Positions 63,088 to 64,000 of a stretch of DNA of 64,000 nt are shown here, piece by piece (positions within the stretch are counted from its first letter, which is position 1; every line of letters begins with the position of its first letter). The stretch spans positions 67,175,261 through 67,239,260 of the forward strand of contig NC_134845.1 of the NCBI RefSeq assembly GCF_965363235.1. The letters are read 5' to 3'. The notes under the pieces are model-generated. The model was not told where the DNA came from. It did no database searches and saw nothing but the letters and a program-made list of their open reading frames with translations. The position numbers and the translations under genes were made by a program. The DNA is from Mytilus galloprovincialis. Taxonomy: Eukaryota; Mollusca; Bivalvia; Mytilida; Mytilidae.

Positions 63088-64000
63088 CGCAAAAATGGAA
63101 AATTTTTTGGTCGTATATTGGTATCACGTTGGCGTCGTCGTCTGCGTCGTCGTCGTCGTCGTCGTCGGCGTCGGCCGAATACTTTTAGTTTTCGCACTCT
63201 AACTTTAGTAAAAGTGAATAGAAATCTATGAAATTTTAACACAAGGTTTATGACTACAAAAGGAAGGTTGAATTGATTTTGGGAGTTTTGGTTCCAACAT
63301 TTTAGGAATTAGGGGCCAAAAAGGGCCCAAATAAGCATTTTCTTGGTTTTCGCACAATAACTTTAGTATAATTGAATAGAAATCAATGAAATTTAAACAC
63401 ACAAGGTTTATGACCACAAAAGGAAGGTTGGGATTGATTTTGGGAGTTAAGGTCCCAACAGTTTAGGAATTAGGGGCCAAAAAGGAGCCCAAATAAGCAT
63501 TTTTCTTGGTTTTCGCACCATAACTTTAGTACAAGTAAATAGAAATCTATGAAATTTAAACACAAGGTTTATGACCATAAAAGGAAGGTTGGGATTGATT
63601 TTGGGAATTTAGGTCCCAACAGTTTAGGAATTAGGGGCCAAAAAGGAGCCCAAATAAGCATTTTTCTTGGTTTTCGCACCATAACTTTAGTATAAGTAAA
63701 TAGAAATCTATCAAATTAAACACAAGGTTTATGACCATAAAAGGAAGGTTGAGATTGATTTTGGGAGTTTTGATCCCAACAGTTTAGGAATAAGGGGCCC
63801 AAAGGGTCCAAAATTAAACTTTGTTTGATTTCATCAAAAATTGAATAATTGGGGTTCTTTGATATGCCGAATCTAACTGTGTATGTAGATTCTTAATTTC
63901 AAATTGGTCTACATTTTTTTGATTTTAACAAAAATTGAATCCTTGTGGTTCTTTGATATGCTGAATCTAAAAATGTACTTAGATTTTTGATTATTGGCCC
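63088..64000. repeat. GGTCGTAT family element with (GTC)n run and ~160 bp tandem units, open at window end
   Basis: Opens ATACGACCGCAAAAATGG, then a GTCGTC tract (63133-63172), then units containing TTTTCGCAC.ATAACTTTAG, CACAAGGTTTATGACCA and GGAATTAGGGGCCAAAAAGG at about 63190, 63345, 63510 and 63675. Arg-rich frames across the GTC tract are artefacts. Confidence 0.75.

Noticed and set aside
63037-63242. Arg-rich or Val-rich short proteins on both strands
   Set aside because: Produced by the GTC trinucleotide run.

Overview
The window looks like nuclear DNA of a bivalve mollusc, most likely a marine mussel (Mytilus or a close relative). It is AT-rich and intron-rich. The organism call rests on repeat families I recognise from mussels: a very common element ending in CATTGGCAATCATACCACAT ('family A' below); a ~425 bp SINE with a (ATCA)n tail ('S1'); tRNA-headed SINEs ('S2', 'S3'); and ~500 bp satellite-bearing elements whose ends carry the word CTCACTTGGCC. 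No bacterial operon, CRISPR array, rRNA or functional tRNA gene is visible. Most of the 64 kb is introns and transposable elements. Exons were called from splice sites plus open reading frame and are predictions.

Host genes, left to right. (1) 263-430 (+): a possible first coding exon, unrecognised. (2) 8.96-11.2 kb (-): several exons of one or more C1q-like genes, all with matching phase-1 splice junctions. (3) 18.4-22.3 kb (-): five phase-compatible exons of a gene whose last two encode a DUF4806-like domain. (4) 24.25-31.67 kb (+): exons of an unrecognised gene, a coiled-coil part followed by a Cys-containing C-terminal region and an acidic tail. (5) 61001-61089 (+): a 5' exon with start codon (MASSADEHY...) whose remaining gene must lie to the right of the window.

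Mobile elements. 1.8-5.3 kb holds a zinc-knuckle ORF1-like relic, a LINE linker fragment, an S1 SINE and a Penelope-like GIY-YIG relic. 11.5-13.2 kb is a decayed Helentron (Pif1-type helicase plus endonuclease, minus strand). 25.5-27.8 kb is a Helitron-like element carrying about four 500 bp tandem units. 33.0-34.2 kb is a ~50 bp minisatellite. 34.66-37.80 kb is one TIR element (TTA target duplication) that contains a second TIR element (TAA target duplication) filled with ~197 bp tandem repeats. 44.46-45.50 kb is a hAT-like element with an 8 bp target duplication. 46-54.3 kb is an A-B-A-B mosaic of segmental duplications with MITE and SINE insertions. 57.94-60.63 kb is a near-perfect 1.34 kb tandem duplication. 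61.47-62.58 kb is a TIR element built almost wholly of short palindromic words. 63.1-64.0 kb is a ~160 bp tandem repeat that runs off the window.

The most unusual observations are: a well-formed hammerhead-ribozyme-like core at 30002-30040 with three decayed relatives; the palindromic-word element at 61468-62581 with 5 bp target duplication and a related empty site at 55.1-55.3 kb; the nested TIR elements at 34.7-37.8 kb; perfect DR1 nuclear-receptor half-site pairs inside a repeat at 42.2-43.4 kb; and a cluster of AACGCGTT words at 55.9-56.3 kb.
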